A stretch of DNA of 64,000 nucleotides, from NCBI GenBank assembly GCA_035629075.1, contig DASPIK010000077.1:5543-69542 (forward strand). Reading direction: 5' to 3'. The notes beneath the pieces are model-generated. The model did not search any database. It worked only from the letters and a program-made list of their open reading frames with translations, and was not told the DNA's origin. The position numbers and the translations under genes are program-made. Each line of letters starts with the position of its first letter. Positions within the stretch are counted from its first letter, which is position 1. Origin of the DNA: JAEZPW01 sp035629075 (GTDB taxonomy: Bacteria; Acidobacteriota; Terriglobia; Terriglobales; Acidobacteriaceae). Below are positions 25,680 to 34,762 of the stretch, piece after piece.

Positions 25680-27484
25680 TCAGGGGATATCAATCGCCGT
25701 CGATGCTGCCGACAGCTTCCGGCCCTCAGCATCGCGCACCACCACCCTGACCACGTATTTGCCCGGGTTCACGTCAAAGCTGGATCTTACCGACAGACCG
25801 GAATGAAGGTCTTCGAGTGTCTTGTCGCGCAAGCGTAACTCGATGATCTTCTCAATCCCATCGATGAGCTTGCCATTCCGGTCGAAGAGCGCGGACACAA
25901 CCGTTACATCATCGCAATTCCGCCCAGCTTCTTTTCGGAACGCCAAGCTAGTTACATCAACCCGGCTTACGACGGACAGTTTCACCGTGGCTGCAGACTT
26001 GAAGAACTCGCTGTGCAGCTTGATGGGGATTTCTCGAATCTCCTGCCGGGAGAAGAGCATGTCTTCTATATCGCGGCGACGAGCCTGCTCGGGATCGGTA
26101 CTCCCCTTGGGCGCATAGTAGCCCTGGCGCGCAGTGACCTTGAGATCGGGTTCGGTCAGGGTCACTTTCAGGGTGTGGTACTTACCGTCGTGCTTCAGGG
26201 CTTGTGGGGAGAAGGCCAGGATGTACGTGTATTCGGGCGGTGCTGCCAGTTGGCGCATGCCCCCGCCAAGATCGTTGGTGTTGTGGACAAAAGTGCCTCC
26301 GGTTGCGTTGGCCAGCGCTTGCAAGGCGTCCGCCCTGAGGCGGTCACTCTGGCGCTGATAATCGAGCAAACCGAAACTTACAGGGCCTGAATAGTCGGCT
26401 TTGAGTGCGCTGTCGACGTAAAGCCCACGCGCATCCAGCGCGTTGATGGTGACTTTGGAGCGGATGGCACGGTCCATCACCTCGACTGAATCAAAATGGC
26501 GATCGCCTAACAGAAATCCCGGCGAGACCAGAAGCACTGTACGTTGCCCCGGCAACGACGACATTCGCCTGATCACGTCCTGCAGCAACAGCAATGCAGT
26601 GCGTAGCTCATAACCCCGGCTTGAAGTTCCGACATGGCTGCTGCTCGTGCAAGTTCGTCATCCTGTTTGCCTGGTGGCGTGTGCATACATCGATGCAAAT
26701 CGTCGACCACTACTGCGAGCGCACGCTGATCGTTCTTATTTATGATCAGATCCGCAAGGTAGTAGTTCAAATACGGGCACTGCGAGCCGACGTTTGCTCG
26801 AGCAGGGCTGCGATGCTGCACCCGAGACAGGGCGTGACGCAGCCTTTCGCGATCATCGGTAAAGTCGAGCGTTGTCGCGCCCGATGTAGAAAACATCGCT
26901 ACACGAGTGGTCGTTAAGGCAGCTTCGACCAGATATCTTTCGGCAGCTTGTTTGGCCCGGATCAGGTCTTCCTCGTTCGTGTTGATATCGTCTATTACAA
27001 TCGCGACATATCGGTCGGGTAACGCCGGGTTGAATGTTGCCTCTCCGAATTGAGGAGTCATGGATCCTTCGGCTTGTTTCGTCCCGGCGGCTCGCTCCGG
27101 CTCCTGTGCGGCAGTTTCTTCCACGGAAAAGCGACTGATGTTCTGCAGCTTTCCTTCATCGAAGATACGGAACTGCTCCCGGCGCAGATTGCGAACGGGA
27201 CGGCCGTGTGTATCCCGTACGACTACCCGCGCGGTCACGAGATTGACGTCAACTTTGAACGTAGAAATCACATCGTGCGACGTGATTTCGGGAGCACTTT
27301 TCTCGTCGACCGCCGTGGGAGTCACAGCGGGAGCCGATGATTGCTGGTCGGTGCCGGCGTGGATCGGCAATGCAACGGAGCAGAGGGCCGTCGACAAGAA
27401 CAATGAAGTGAAGAAAATTCGATACAGTGCCGACGAGAGGTGCGACCCGCAGGTGCAGGCTTTCATTCGCATGTGGCGGCTCAT
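25680..27484 (-). pseudogene. VWFA-related acidobacterial domain protein, second copy, frameshifted
   Basis: A second VWFA-type protein of about 600 residues, separated from its downstream paralogue by 13 bases. The first part (from 27484, membrane/signal segment near IFFTSLFLSTALCSVALPIH) contains the VWFA core (DRYVAIVIDDINTNEEDLIR) and stops shortly after MSELQAG. The second part resumes in the -1 frame with GYELRTALLLLQDVIRRMSS. The junction lies at a GGGG run (26614-26617); one missing G would restore the frame, and the total span is 3n+2 bases. The start among ATGs at 27484, 27472 and 27466 is not settled. The two genes form a tandem pair and were probably one operon. Confidence 0.75.
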
Positions 27485-27719
27485 GTTTTACGATGAACCG
27501 ATCCTCCAGTGCACATCTATAGATCAGCGTAGCTGGACACCTTAGTCCCACTGAATGCAGTTGTCAATCGCACGATCTTGTTCCTGGTCGTGCGTCATGG
27601 CGGAGGGCAGGGCGCCATTCTGCACCCGGTACTAGGGTGATTGCCTCGCCGTACACCCGCTTAAACCCGAGTGCGTGGTTGTGGCGGGCGCAGCTAGACT
27701 CCGTCCAGAGATCCCTCTT

Positions 27720-28265
27720 ATGCGAAACCTGTTCATCGCTGCTGCGCTGTTGGTGTGTCTTGCTGTGCCGACATGGGCGGGGAGCCTTCCTGACGCGCCC
27801 AGTTTCACGGCGGCATCATCGCAGATTCCGAACGCGATGGATGTCGCAAAAGACGAGGCACAGAACGTGCTGACGATTCAGCCTCCGCCGGAAGTGGTTG
27901 CGGCGCGTCAGGCGCTCAAAAGCATTCCGAGCGCAGTGGAGTTCGGCGTCAAGCCGGGCGAGCCCAAGCGCAAGGTCATGGACCGCAATTTCCTTCTGCT
28001 GGCCGGACTGACGTTCGCCCTCACGACGGCCGACATTGAACTAACACAGCATTGCCTGAAAGCGAAGACGTGCGTCGAGTTGAATCCAACGCTGCCGTTG
28101 TCTCGCTGGGGCATGTACGCGGTCAACACTCCGGTAAACCTCGCGGTGCTTTACCTCAGTTACAGGCGAAAGGCAGCGGGCAAGGGCGATTGGTGGATTG
28201 CGCCGGTGGTGGATATCGGCATTCACGGCGTAGGGATCGGGTCGAATGTTCGGTTTGCGTGGTAG
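27720..28265 (+). CDS. Secreted or membrane-associated hypothetical protein
   Basis: A 181-residue protein. A signal peptide (MRNLFIAAALLVCLAVPTWA) precedes a polar region. Two weak membrane-like segments follow (FLLLAGLTFALTTADIEL and PVNLAVLYLSYRR). A cysteine pair (HCLKAKTCVE) is present. I do not recognise the family. The ATG at 27720 is chosen because it begins the signal peptide. It is divergent from the VWFA pair and could share a regulatory region with it (27485-27719). Confidence 0.6.
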   Translation: MRNLFIAAALLVCLAVPTWAGSLPDAPSFTAASSQIPNAMDVAKDEAQNVLTIQPPPEVVAARQALKSIPSAVEFGVKPGEPKRKVMDRNFLLLAGLTFALTTADIELTQHCLKAKTCVELNPTLPLSRWGMYAVNTPVNLAVLYLSYRRKAAGKGDWWIAPVVDIGIHGVGIGSNVRFAW

Positions 28266-28291
28266 GGGGCTGGTGCACTGTGTCGGTTGCA

Positions 28292-28325
28292 GGTAGGGAT
28301 CCCTCGCTCCGCTCGGGATGACAAG
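28292..28325. repeat. Dispersed intergenic repeat, copy 1
   Basis: A 34-base element with core GGGATCCCTCGCT, nearly identical (two mismatches) to the element at 34691-34725. Both copies lie in intergenic DNA within about 90 bases of a gene end. Confidence 0.7.
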
Positions 28326-28507
28326 TCCCACACGAGGTCTGGTGTTTGCCGAAGAAAAGGTTTCCCACGAAAAGCCGTCTCAAAATGAGTCGTGAAATTC
28401 CGGCGTCCAGTGATGTTGCTGCTTTACTTTGAGACGAAAGTGGAATAAGTATTCTCGCAAGCTTTTCAGTCGCGCCGTTTGCATGTGACCCGGGAGAGGG
28501 CAGAGCG

Positions 28508-28744
28508 ATGAAGAATATCTACGACGTTCTGAAACAGAAAGAAGCGCAGATCGAACAACTTCAGAGGGAAATCGAGGCGCTGCGCATTGCTGCCAGATTG
28601 CTGGCGGAAGACGGGGATGTTCTTGAAGTGCCTCGCCCGGCGGGTCCGGTTGTCGCGGGAACGCCGCTGGCGTCGGTGTCGCGAATAACCGCGAGGGATA
28701 ACGGGCACACTGGGTGGGATGCAAGCAGCAAACAGTTTCCATGA
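28508..28744 (+). CDS. Small coiled-coil protein
   Basis: A 78-residue protein. Its first half is a strongly amphipathic heptad pattern (LKQKEAQIEQLQREIEALRI), which predicts a coiled coil. The second half is a flexible Pro/Gly-rich tail. A purine-rich GGGAGAGGG lies upstream of the ATG. The gene lies 25 bases upstream of the PilZ-GAF-TonB gene, so the two may be an operon and the protein might be a partner of that signal-transduction fusion. No known family is recognised. Confidence 0.65.
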   Translation: MKNIYDVLKQKEAQIEQLQREIEALRIAARLLAEDGDVLEVPRPAGPVVAGTPLASVSRITARDNGHTGWDASSKQFP

Positions 28745-28769
28745 GGCCGCTGAGGCGCAGAGGTGAACG

Positions 28770-30725
28770 ATGACTAGTTTGCCATCGATGGTGGGCGCGG
28801 TGCGTGCGACCGAACGACGTCGGCATCCGCGCTGCCGTGTGATCGAAAAGCAACTGGTCACGGTCGATTTGGGCCCACAGCAGCGAGGGCTTGTAGTGGA
28901 CGTCAGCGTGGCGGGGATGGCGGTTCAGCCTTACTCGCCTATGGCGAAAGGTCAGGCCAGCACGATCAGGTTTGAAGTCCCGGGCGCACAAAAAGCGGTC
29001 GAGGCCGATGCCGTTGTAACCTGGGTAGGACCGTCGGGGCGTGTTGGCATGCGCTTCGACACGATCAGCGAGGCTGCAGAGGAAGCACTTCGAAATTGGG
29101 TTGCCGGCATGATGGCGCCTTCAGCCGCGCCCGCCAGCCCGGCAGGGTATTCCACCGCCGCATACCTCCCTCCTTCTTACTCGCCTTGGATCAAGGTGAG
29201 TGACCTGAGTGTCGCCAAGACTTCAATCGACGACGAAGACCTTGCGTCTCTCGATCTCGTGTCGGCTTTACGGCTAGTTGTGGAGCGGGCGCGAAGTGTT
29301 ACCCGTGCAACTGGTGCAGCCATAGCGCTGGCCGATCATGCCGACATGGTTTGCCGAGCGCGGACGGGCATCGCACCGGAACTCGGTGCGCGGTTCAGCC
29401 CAGATAGCGGACTTTCCGGCGAGGTAGTACGAACCGGAATGGTCGTGCGATGTCCGGACACGAGCCTGGACCTGAGGGTGGACCGGATTGCCTGTGAACG
29501 CTTCAACATGCGCTCGACCGTCATCGTCCCGATACTGTCGGGGAACTCCGTAATCGGCGTGATTGAGGTGTTTTCGCCACGCGCGGACGCATTCGACCAT
29601 CGTGACGTCCTGAACCTTAAGCGCCTGGCTGAACTCGTGGACGCGATGCTCGAAGCCGGGATGGACCGGGTAAGCTCGAAAGCGGGCGATCCGGTTACGG
29701 GCGAGACAATTGACTGGCAGACGGTTGATGCATCGCCGAGTGTTGAGAGCCAGCCAGAAATCGTTGTTGGTGATCCGCTGGCCGAACTGGACGAAGCGAT
29801 CGGAACAGAAAGTCTGTTACAGCAACGTACGGCTGCGCAGGAAGTGCCGGGTTCGGATGATGTTCTGGATCCCTCGCTATTCTCAAACGTGGCGCCGGTT
29901 GAGTCGGGCAGCGTGCCGCCCCACGCAATTGAGTCACAACCCACAGAAGAACTTGACGACTTGTTCGAACGTCTTCGCGCTGAGACAGACACTGAAGATC
30001 GCCGGCGGCGCAAGAGACTTATTCTGTCGGTCATTTTGGTGATGTCACTGAGTGCTGGTGGCCTGGGGGTGGCACGCGCGTTAATGGAAAGCTCGGGGAC
30101 GGCCAGCGCGAGCGCTGCTTCGCCCGTAAGTGCCGCTACGCAACGCGATCCGGAGTTGCAGCGCGCCAGCCTGGACCTGCCCGTGCGTTCCAATGCTCAG
30201 CGAATGATCGCCACGTCAACACCACAGGTCGCAAGCGCGAAGCCAAAGGGACACGCAGAACGTTGGACGTGGAAGGCAGCAACGGCACCAGGCACTGGAT
30301 CTGACATGACGTTGGAGTCACAACAAGAATCCGTGTCGGCATCCGACGTCGTTGTCGCTACGCGCGGAGACGTGAAGATCATCACCGACATGCTCGAGAA
30401 ATCGGCCGTGATACCCCGGGAACTGACCGCGAATGCTCCGGAGGACAAGGGCGTCGCTGTAGGAAAGCTGATTCATCGCGTCAACCCAATCTTTCCACCT
30501 GTCGCTAGCACTTCCGGCTTACAAGGTCAGGTTCGATTGAGGGTGGCCATCGATCAGAATGGCTCGGTCGAGAAGGCTCACCAGGTCAGCGGAAATGCCA
30601 TGCTCGGAGCGGCGGCAATTCAAGCCGTCCAGCAATGGCGGTATGAACCCTCGAAGATCGATGGGAGCCCCGTCCCTATCGAAAAGACCATCATTATCGA
30701 GTTCGCGAATCCCGCACACAAATAA
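28770..30725 (+). CDS. PilZ-GAF-transmembrane-TonB fusion protein
   Basis: A 651-residue protein with an unusual domain order. Residues ~12-110 are a PilZ domain with both c-di-GMP motifs: RxxxR in RRHPRCR and DxSxxG in VDVSVAGMAV. Residues ~165-297 form a GAF domain (ATGAAIALADHADMVCRART, NSVIGVIEVFSPRADAFDHR). An acidic linker (~300-410) is followed by a basic flank and one membrane helix (~417-436, LILSVILVMSLSAGGLGVAR). A Ser/Ala-rich periplasmic linker leads to a TonB C-terminal domain (~568-651, GQVRLRVAIDQNGSVEKAHQ, VQQWRYEPSKIDGSPVPIEK). The domain limits suggest cytoplasmic sensing of c-di-GMP and a small ligand coupled to a periplasmic TonB-like domain. That linkage is an inference; it could instead be a structural envelope protein. 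Confidence 0.85.
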   Translation: MTSLPSMVGAVRATERRRHPRCRVIEKQLVTVDLGPQQRGLVVDVSVAGMAVQPYSPMAKGQASTIRFEVPGAQKAVEADAVVTWVGPSGRVGMRFDTISEAAEEALRNWVAGMMAPSAAPASPAGYSTAAYLPPSYSPWIKVSDLSVAKTSIDDEDLASLDLVSALRLVVERARSVTRATGAAIALADHADMVCRARTGIAPELGARFSPDSGLSGEVVRTGMVVRCPDTSLDLRVDRIACERFNMRSTVIVPILSGNSVIGVIEVFSPRADAFDHRDVLNLKRLAELVDAMLEAGMDRVSSKAGDPVTGETIDWQTVDASPSVESQPEIVVGDPLAELDEAIGTESLLQQRTAAQEVPGSDDVLDPSLFSNVAPVESGSVPPHAIESQPTEELDDLFERLRAETDTEDRRRRKRLILSVILVMSLSAGGLGVARALMESSGTASASAASPVSAATQRDPELQRASLDLPVRSNAQRMIATSTPQVASAKPKGHAERWTWKAATAPGTGSDMTLESQQESVSASDVVVATRGDVKIITDMLEKSAVIPRELTANAPEDKGVAVGKLIHRVNPIFPPVASTSGLQGQVRLRVAIDQNGSVEKAHQVSGNAMLGAAAIQAVQQWRYEPSKIDGSPVPIEKTIIIEFANPAHK

Positions 30726-30989
30726 CCGGCCGCGGTGCAAATAGAGACAGAGCGGCAACCCTTCTAACCCATCCCACCATCCTCAAGCATTCGCGTTTGG
30801 CAACTATTTACACAGACTTGCGTTCTGAGTAGCACGTACTGCGAACGTGCAGTTGCGTTTGATCGGGGGCGTGCAGCTCAGCCCTGGTGCAGAGTGGATG
30901 TGGGGCGCTCTTCCGGTGTGGGGCCGGATGACGCAATGACCAGCACGGGCCGTATCTGTAGTTGCAAGCAAAAACAAATAGGTGAAGCG

Positions 30990-33900
30990 ATGACCGGAAT
31001 CGTGAAGGTTCTCTTTGCGTTGGGCATGTTCCTGGTATGGTCGGCTGCTGCCCTGGCACAGTCAGCAGCGACAGCCGAACTGCACGTTAGCGTCAAGGAT
31101 CCGAAGGGCGCCGTAGTGCGAGATGCCACCGTCGTCATACGCAACGAAGCACGCAACTTCGAGCGCGTGGTGACGCGGAATATCGATGGCGAATATATCT
31201 TTCCGCTTCTGCCGCCCGGCCGGTATGTTGTGACCGTGGAAGCTCCGGGCTTCGCCAAGGTACAGACGGGCGGTGTCGCGGTCACGGTGGGGCAGCGTGC
31301 CCTACTGCCAGTCGCGCTTCAAGTCGCTTCCGTGACGGAAGTTGTTGATGTGAGCAGCGAGCCTTCTCTGGTTGAAACGCAGATCACAGCTTCCACCAGC
31401 ACCATCGACCAAGTACGCATCGATAACCTGCCGATCAATGGGCGCAACTACATCAATTTTGCGCTCACAAATTCCCAGATCACGCGGGATACGGCGCCGT
31501 CGATCGGAGCTGCACCGACTTCGGGCCTGAACTTTGCGGGCCAGCGCGCACGCTCGAATCTGGTGAATGTTGATGGTCTGGATGCTGTCGACAACTCTAC
31601 CAATGGAATTCGCTCCACCGTATCTCAGGAAGCTGTGCAGGAATTCCAGATCATGACGAACAGCTACGCACCTGAGTACGGCAGGGCTTCTGGCGGGGTG
31701 GTGAACATCATCACGCGCTCGGGAACGAATGCGTGGCACGGAACACTGTTTGGTTACCTGCGAAACCGCAAGTTCCAGGCAGTGAACGCATTCAGCACGG
31801 TTGAGGATCCTGCTTACACGCGTGTGCAGGCCGGCGCGACTGTAGGCGGACCGATCGTGAAAGACCGTACGTTCTATTTCTTCTCTTACGAGACGACCCG
31901 GCGGCAGGAAACTGGCTTTTCTACGATTGGACAAAACAACTTCGACCTCGTGCCGTTCCCGACTCCTCTGGGAAATGCGTTACTTACGCAAGATCAGGTG
32001 AATTTTATCCAGCAGAATGCAACGAACCCTGCTGTAGCGCCGTTGATCCCGACCTACCTGCGACTAGCGGGAGCCGCCTCGTCGGTCGCGCTGACGGGTA
32101 ATCTGCCGGGAGTTGGGCGGGCCTTTGTTCCGCTTGCTGCGGGGCAGGCACCGGTGCCACTGCCGCAGTCGTATGTGCCGTTGTTGTCGATTGTCGGGAA
32201 CTATCCGGTGAAGGAAGTGACGAATGTTTATTCGCTGCGGCTGGACCAGAGAATAACGAACGCCCAGCAGTTGAACCTCCGGGTCGGCGTCAGTCCGAGT
32301 TATGCCACGGGGATACAGGTCAACGCGCAAGGGCCCCAGAACTTCGGGCAAAACTCATGGTCGGCGACATCTACACAGGACTTTCACGATTTCGGGGTCT
32401 ATGCGCAGCACACCTGGACACTCGGAGCCAACAAGGTGAACGAGTTCAGGTTCCAGGGCTCGCGGCGCGGCCTGCTTTATAACTTCTCTGACGCTCCGGG
32501 CGGCAGCAATGTACGAGTGCAGATTGCAGGTTATGCGTTCGTCGGGCGCGAGCCGTTCTCGTTCGTGAGGCGAACCGAGAAGCGTTTCCAGTTCGCCGAT
32601 AACCTGTCAATTACAAAAGGTCGCCATAACATCAAGTTTGGGGTGGACGTGAATTACCTGCCGCTAGAGGCAGACTTCACAGTCAACTTCGGCGGACTGT
32701 ACAACTTCAGCTCAATCAACCTGCCTGCACCATTCACGGGCTTCCCTGCGCTCTCGCCCGTGCAGGCCTACGGCGTAGGCATTCCGAACAACTTCGTTCA
32801 GGGCATAGGCAATCCGCATGATGAGTTCAGTCAAAAAGCGATAGGAGCTTTCTGGCAGGATTCATGGCGCGTCACCCCGCGGCTCACATTGAACTATGGT
32901 GTGCGCTATGACGTGGAGCTTACTCCAACGTTCAGACCGGTCAACGCCATATCGGATGCAGCCGAGAGGGCGCTTGGAATCGTTCAAGGGATTCCGCGAG
33001 ATTACAACAACTTCGCTCCGCGAGTCGGACTCGCCTACGACCCATGGGGCGACGGCAAGACGGTGATCCGCGCGGCTTACGGTCTGTTCTATGATCACCC
33101 ACTGCTTGGGCTGGCTTTCGATTCCGACGTTGCGGACGGATCGCAGGCACCGCAGTTGATTCTGTTCGGGGGCTCTCCGAGCAGCGGATGCAGTTTGAAC
33201 GCGACCAACGTGTTCCAGGGGACGCTGGCTTGCCCGCCTAATTTCGGGTACCTGCCTAACGAGCAGCGGTTCGACTCCTTCCTGCCCAACTCCATCTTCG
33301 TGAACCAGAATTACCTTCAGGCGGGCGTGCCGCTGGTATTGCAACCATTTGGTTTTCCGGTTGCGCGTGACTTCGTCTATGCCTATGCGAACCAGGCCAA
33401 CCTCACGTTCCAACGCGATCTTGGGCACAACTACGCGCTGAGCCTCGAATACAACTTCAACGGTGGACGTCACCTGAATCGACCGATCAATGCGAACAAC
33501 GTGCGTCCGGACTTGCTAGTTCAGAACTGGCAGGCGGCCGTTGCGGCTGGAGATCCGGGGGCGCTCGGCGGCGATCCACGCCTGGTAGGCTCAACCGGCG
33601 TGCCATGCGGTGTTGGACCGGCGGGACCGTGGGTTTCGTCGGCGCTGGTTAGCTTCTTTCGGCCGTCGGGAGTGAATCCCTCTTTCGTTCCTCTCCTTCA
33701 GCAAGCGCCGGGTGGCGCACAGTGTCTGCAACTGGCCAACTCGATTCTGGCTGCCGGTGGTCTCGGAATCGGGGCGAACGGTGGTCCTTGCAACCCGCTT
33801 GACCCCAGCTCTCCATTTGGCAACTGCGTGCCGATACCCTTCAGCGATATGCCGGCGAATTACTCGAACGGCAGTTCGGTTTACCACGGATTGAGCGTCA

Positions 33901-34583
33901 ACCTGCGGAAGCGCTTCGCGACCAATTACGAGTTCCTGGCGTCGTACACGTGGTCACACGCAATCGACGATTCGACCGATCTTGAATCGCCACTACAACC
34001 GGCGAATAATCTCCGTCCGGACCTCGAGCGTTCCAATTCAACGTTCGATCAGCGACACCGGTTTATTTTCAGCAGCGTGATCACTACGGGGAGGCTGAGC
34101 GGCAACGGGTTCGTTTCGAAGCTGTTCAGTGACTGGACGTTTGCGCCGGTGATTGAAATCGGCAGTGGCCGTCCATTCAACATAATCGTCGGCGGCGATC
34201 GCAACTTCGACTTCTCGACCGGCACCGACCGTCCACTTGCGGTGGGGCCCGATACTCCGCGCAACGCATGCGGCGACGTGGCGGTCGCGTCGAGGTATTC
34301 GCCAACTGGATTCCTGCAGCCGCCGTGCTTCCGCAATGGAACGTTCCAAGGCACCATCGGACGCAATGCCGGTACGCGTCCGTACAACCTGTTCACAGAC
34401 TTGCGGGTCTCGCGGACCATTCGAATCACAGAGCGCGTGGGTCTGGAAGCAATCGCCGATGCGTTCAACATTATCAACCGGTTCAACGTTGCTGATGTTA
34501 ATCCGATCTGGACCGATGCCGGACGACCGACCGCCGCGTTCGATCCACGACAGTTCCAGTTCGCGCTGAAACTAACCTGGTAA
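30990..34583 (+). CDS. Oar-like TonB-dependent receptor with carboxypeptidase-regulatory domain
   Basis: A 1197-residue outer-membrane receptor of the large type abundant in Acidobacteriota. The signal peptide (VKVLFALGMFLVWSAAALAQ) is followed by a carboxypeptidase-regulatory-like domain (~25-110, VKDPKGAVVRDATVVIRNEA). A plug follows (~125-245, RIDNLPINGRNYINFALTNS, then GRASGGVVNIITRSGTNAWH). A long beta-barrel ends in QFALKLTW. The chosen start has AGGTGAAG a few bases upstream. A terminator hairpin lies after the stop. These proteins are usually linked to uptake of or adhesion to polymeric substrates, but the ligand is not deducible here. Confidence 0.92.
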   Translation: MTGIVKVLFALGMFLVWSAAALAQSAATAELHVSVKDPKGAVVRDATVVIRNEARNFERVVTRNIDGEYIFPLLPPGRYVVTVEAPGFAKVQTGGVAVTVGQRALLPVALQVASVTEVVDVSSEPSLVETQITASTSTIDQVRIDNLPINGRNYINFALTNSQITRDTAPSIGAAPTSGLNFAGQRARSNLVNVDGLDAVDNSTNGIRSTVSQEAVQEFQIMTNSYAPEYGRASGGVVNIITRSGTNAWHGTLFGYLRNRKFQAVNAFSTVEDPAYTRVQAGATVGGPIVKDRTFYFFSYETTRRQETGFSTIGQNNFDLVPFPTPLGNALLTQDQVNFIQQNATNPAVAPLIPTYLRLAGAASSVALTGNLPGVGRAFVPLAAGQAPVPLPQSYVPLLSIVGNYPVKEVTNVYSLRLDQRITNAQQLNLRVGVSPSYATGIQVNAQGPQNFGQNSWSATSTQDFHDFGVYAQHTWTLGANKVNEFRFQGSRRGLLYNFSDAPGGSNVRVQIAGYAFVGREPFSFVRRTEKRFQFADNLSITKGRHNIKFGVDVNYLPLEADFTVNFGGLYNFSSINLPAPFTGFPALSPVQAYGVGIPNNFVQGIGNPHDEFSQKAIGAFWQDSWRVTPRLTLNYGVRYDVELTPTFRPVNAISDAAERALGIVQGIPRDYNNFAPRVGLAYDPWGDGKTVIRAAYGLFYDHPLLGLAFDSDVADGSQAPQLILFGGSPSSGCSLNATNVFQGTLACPPNFGYLPNEQRFDSFLPNSIFVNQNYLQAGVPLVLQPFGFPVARDFVYAYANQANLTFQRDLGHNYALSLEYNFNGGRHLNRPINANNVRPDLLVQNWQAAVAAGDPGALGGDPRLVGSTGVPCGVGPAGPWVSSALVSFFRPSGVNPSFVPLLQQAPGGAQCLQLANSILAAGGLGIGANGGPCNPLDPSSPFGNCVPIPFSDMPANYSNGSSVYHGLSVNLRKRFATNYEFLASYTWSHAIDDSTDLESPLQPANNLRPDLERSNSTFDQRHRFIFSSVITTGRLSGNGFVSKLFSDWTFAPVIEIGSGRPFNIIVGGDRNFDFSTGTDRPLAVGPDTPRNACGDVAVASRYSPTGFLQPPCFRNGTFQGTIGRNAGTRPYNLFTDLRVSRTIRITERVGLEAIADAFNIINRFNVADVNPIWTDAGRPTAAFDPRQFQFALKLTW

Positions 34584-34604
34584 GCGGGTCAGAGCGAAGA
34601 GATG

Positions 34605-34636
34605 GCGGCAGGTTTCTGGACCTGCCGCTTTCATTT
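34605..34636 (+). terminator. Rho-independent terminator of the large receptor gene
   Basis: A 9-bp stem GCGGCAGGT/ACCTGCCGC (34605-34613 with 34620-34628) with a 6-nt loop is followed by TTTCATTT, 22 bases after the stop codon. Confidence 0.75.
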
Positions 34637-34690
34637 CGCGGGTACTTCGATCTTGTGCGTCACGAGGAATTCTTCGTCAGCACCGTGCGG

Positions 34691-34725
34691 AGGTAGGGAT
34701 CCCTCGCTGCGCTCGAGATGACAAG
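34691..34725. repeat. Dispersed intergenic repeat, copy 2
   Basis: Second copy of the element at 28292-28325, in the same orientation, between the receptor terminator and the amidase gene. It differs at two positions. Confidence 0.7.
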
Positions 34726-34762
34726 CGCGTTGCACCTGGTGAAGGCTTCATCACGCGAGTTC

